DNA of 6,386 nucleotides, from assembly GCA_003511845.1 (NCBI GenBank), contig DOIV01000148.1, forward strand, positions 1 through 6,386, written 5' to 3'. Shown one piece after another: positions 5,440 through 6,386 of this stretch (position 1 is its first letter; each line of letters opens with the position of its first letter). This DNA comes from Flavobacteriaceae bacterium (GTDB taxonomy: Bacteria > Bacteroidota > Bacteroidia > Flavobacteriales > Flavobacteriaceae). The position numbers and the translations under genes are program-made. The notes under the pieces were generated by a model. The model made no database searches. It was not told where the DNA came from and saw nothing but the letters and a program-made list of their open reading frames with translations.

Positions 5440-6285
5440 TTACATTTTTGACGGAACTACTAAAAAAGGAATGGTTAAATGAAACCCTATTTGATTAATT
5501 ATTTTTTTTAAAAATAAATTTTCTAAAAAAGTATGCTTATTCCTTATCATCATTAGCAAATGTACATATGTTGATTTTTGAAACTCATTTATAGCTTGAG
5601 GTATTTCTTGATCTTTAACTGTGTAAAATGTATTGTTTAAGTCTAATAATAATTTTTCAAGTGTATTTTTGTTTTTAATTTCCTCGTCATTTAAATCTCT
5701 ACCTGATGAAACGTGTAACGTATGTACAGCAGATTGATGTTCTTTTGCAATAGATTTTAAGATGTTTAAATGTTTATTTGAGTAGTCAATTTTATAATCT
5801 GTTGGAAATAAGATGTCCTTTGGTTTTTCAAAGAAAAAACCATCTGGAATCGCTAATACAGGACATTTAACTTTTTTGATAACATGTATAGTATTTGATC
5901 CAAATAAAATTTCATTTAAACCTGAGGCTCCCTTAGTACCCATTATTATCAAATCTATATCATATTCTGTAATTGTATAATCTAATTCATCGGTCAATAA
6001 ATTAAATGATGAAATCAATTCAAATTGATGCTTAGGGTTCTTATATTTTATTTGAAGCTTTTGTTTTAATTCCTCTAATTTTTGCAATGAATTTTCCTTA
6101 ACCATATCTAGTACCTCTCCTATATATGCACCAGAATTTAATTGATAATCATAGCTATACATCATTGGTGTGTAAGTATTCAATAAATAAAATGTACATG
6201 TTGTATTTGCAAATAATTCTTGTGCATAGTTTATAGCATTGGTTGCGTTTTCTGAAAAGTCTGTGGGTAATATTAATTTTTTCAT
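5440..6285 (-). CDS. Tandem-domain universal stress protein (UspA family), first gene of the run
   Basis: A 281-residue cytoplasmic Usp paralogue. Domain 1 (1-149) starts MKKLILPTDFSENATNAINYA and has a complete ATP motif at 116-130 (GTKGASGLNEILFGS), then CPVLAIPDG. Domain 2 (about 156-281) begins DILFPTDYKIDYSNKHL, retaining a Usp-like first strand, but ends in NKHTFLENLFLKKIINQ without the glycine loop, so nucleotide binding there is unlikely. The plus-strand paralogue is the same size and layout, which argues for local duplication of an already two-domain gene. As the first gene of the minus-strand run it follows a region with an FNR-like box and a near-consensus -7 element, which would control all three genes. 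Confidence 0.93.
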   Translation of the reverse strand: MKKLILPTDFSENATNAINYAQELFANTTCTFYLLNTYTPMMYSYDYQLNSGAYIGEVLDMVKENSLQKLEELKQKLQIKYKNPKHQFELISSFNLLTDELDYTITEYDIDLIIMGTKGASGLNEILFGSNTIHVIKKVKCPVLAIPDGFFFEKPKDILFPTDYKIDYSNKHLNILKSIAKEHQSAVHTLHVSSGRDLNDEEIKNKNTLEKLLLDLNNTFYTVKDQEIPQAINEFQKSTYVHLLMMIRNKHTFLENLFLKKIINQIGFHLTIPFLVVPSKM

Positions 6286-6312
6286 GATAGTGCTGTTTTA
6301 AATTATTGACTA

Positions 6313-6320
6313 TAAAGTTA
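6313..6320 (-). promoter_or_regulatory. Near-consensus -7 element of the minus-strand usp run
   Basis: On the minus strand this reads TAACTTTA, matching TAnnTTTG except for the last base. Its outer edge is 36.5 bp from the centre of the FNR-like box at 6343-6356, the same spacing as at the plus-strand usp promoter. That repeat spacing is the main support. It predicts a transcript start near 6308 and a leader of about 23 bases. Confidence 0.5.
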
Positions 6321-6342
6321 TAGTTATATAACCATAATTAAA

Positions 6343-6356
6343 ATGATATTTATCAG
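6343..6356. promoter_or_regulatory. FNR-like box upstream of the minus-strand usp run
   Basis: ATGATATTTATCAG is identical to the box at 3208-3221 except for the final base, so the core TGATATTTATCA is fully conserved. Its centre is 64 bp upstream of the first usp start codon and it has a spaced -7-like element. The 101 bp from 6286 to the window end hold no gene beginning on the minus strand. A divergent gene may lie beyond the right edge and share this box. Confidence 0.6.
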
Positions 6357-6386
6357 TTAATAGAATTAACCCGAAAAATTCATTAT

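Noticed and set aside
6323..6332. 10-bp palindrome GTTATATAAC upstream of the usp run
   Set aside because: Short and made almost wholly of A and T. Such palindromes are expected by chance here, and it has no counterpart at the other promoters.

Overview
The base composition is strongly AT-rich, start codons lack clear Shine-Dalgarno sequences, two genes encode lipoproteins with a short lipobox, and several promoters match the Bacteroidota -7 consensus TAnnTTTG. With the protein families present, this points to chromosomal DNA of a member of the Bacteroidota, most likely Flavobacteriia. The genus cannot be named from the sequence.

Layout from left to right. (1) Positions 62-1235, minus strand: two envelope lipoproteins in one probable transcription unit. 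The first transcribed is a FAS1 (fasciclin) lipoprotein and the second is an azurin-type blue copper protein. (2) Positions 1236-1357: a 122-bp divergent regulatory region with three separate dyad-symmetric elements. (3) Positions 1358-1788, plus strand: an Rrf2-family Fe-S/redox-type regulator broken by a one-base frameshift. (4) Positions 1789-3156, minus strand: hemN, the oxygen-independent coproporphyrinogen III dehydrogenase. (5) Positions 3157-3271: a divergent promoter region with one FNR-like box placed symmetrically between two -7 elements. (6) Positions 3272-4111, plus strand: a tandem-domain universal stress protein. (7) Positions 4108-6285, minus strand: an operon-like run of two more tandem-domain universal stress proteins followed by a small protein that distantly recalls bacterial eRF1-like (baeRF) domains. 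(8) Positions 6286-6386: the promoter of that run, with a third copy of the FNR-like box.

The unifying feature is the 14-bp motif ATGATATTTRTCAK, an FNR-type dyad of two 5-bp half-sites separated by 4 bp. It occurs once in each of the three promoter-bearing intergenic regions and was not seen elsewhere on reading through. At hemN, at the plus-strand usp gene and at the minus-strand usp run, a -7-like element lies with its outer edge 35.5-36.5 bp from the box centre. This is the geometry of a class II Crp/Fnr-activated promoter. My interpretation is a low-oxygen or nitrogen-oxide regulon: heme synthesis without O2, universal stress proteins, a possible translation-related factor, and periplasmic electron-transfer lipoproteins that may also be under Rrf2 control. 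Azurin, FAS1 and Rrf2 genes together suggest that a denitrification (nos-like) or respiratory cluster lies beyond the left edge; the window itself does not contain one.

Both convergent gene pairs meet with no intergenic DNA: palindromic TAGCTA at 1786-1791 and TTAA at 4108-4111. There are no tRNA or rRNA genes, insertion sequences or CRISPR arrays, and no gene-free stretch longer than 122 bp.
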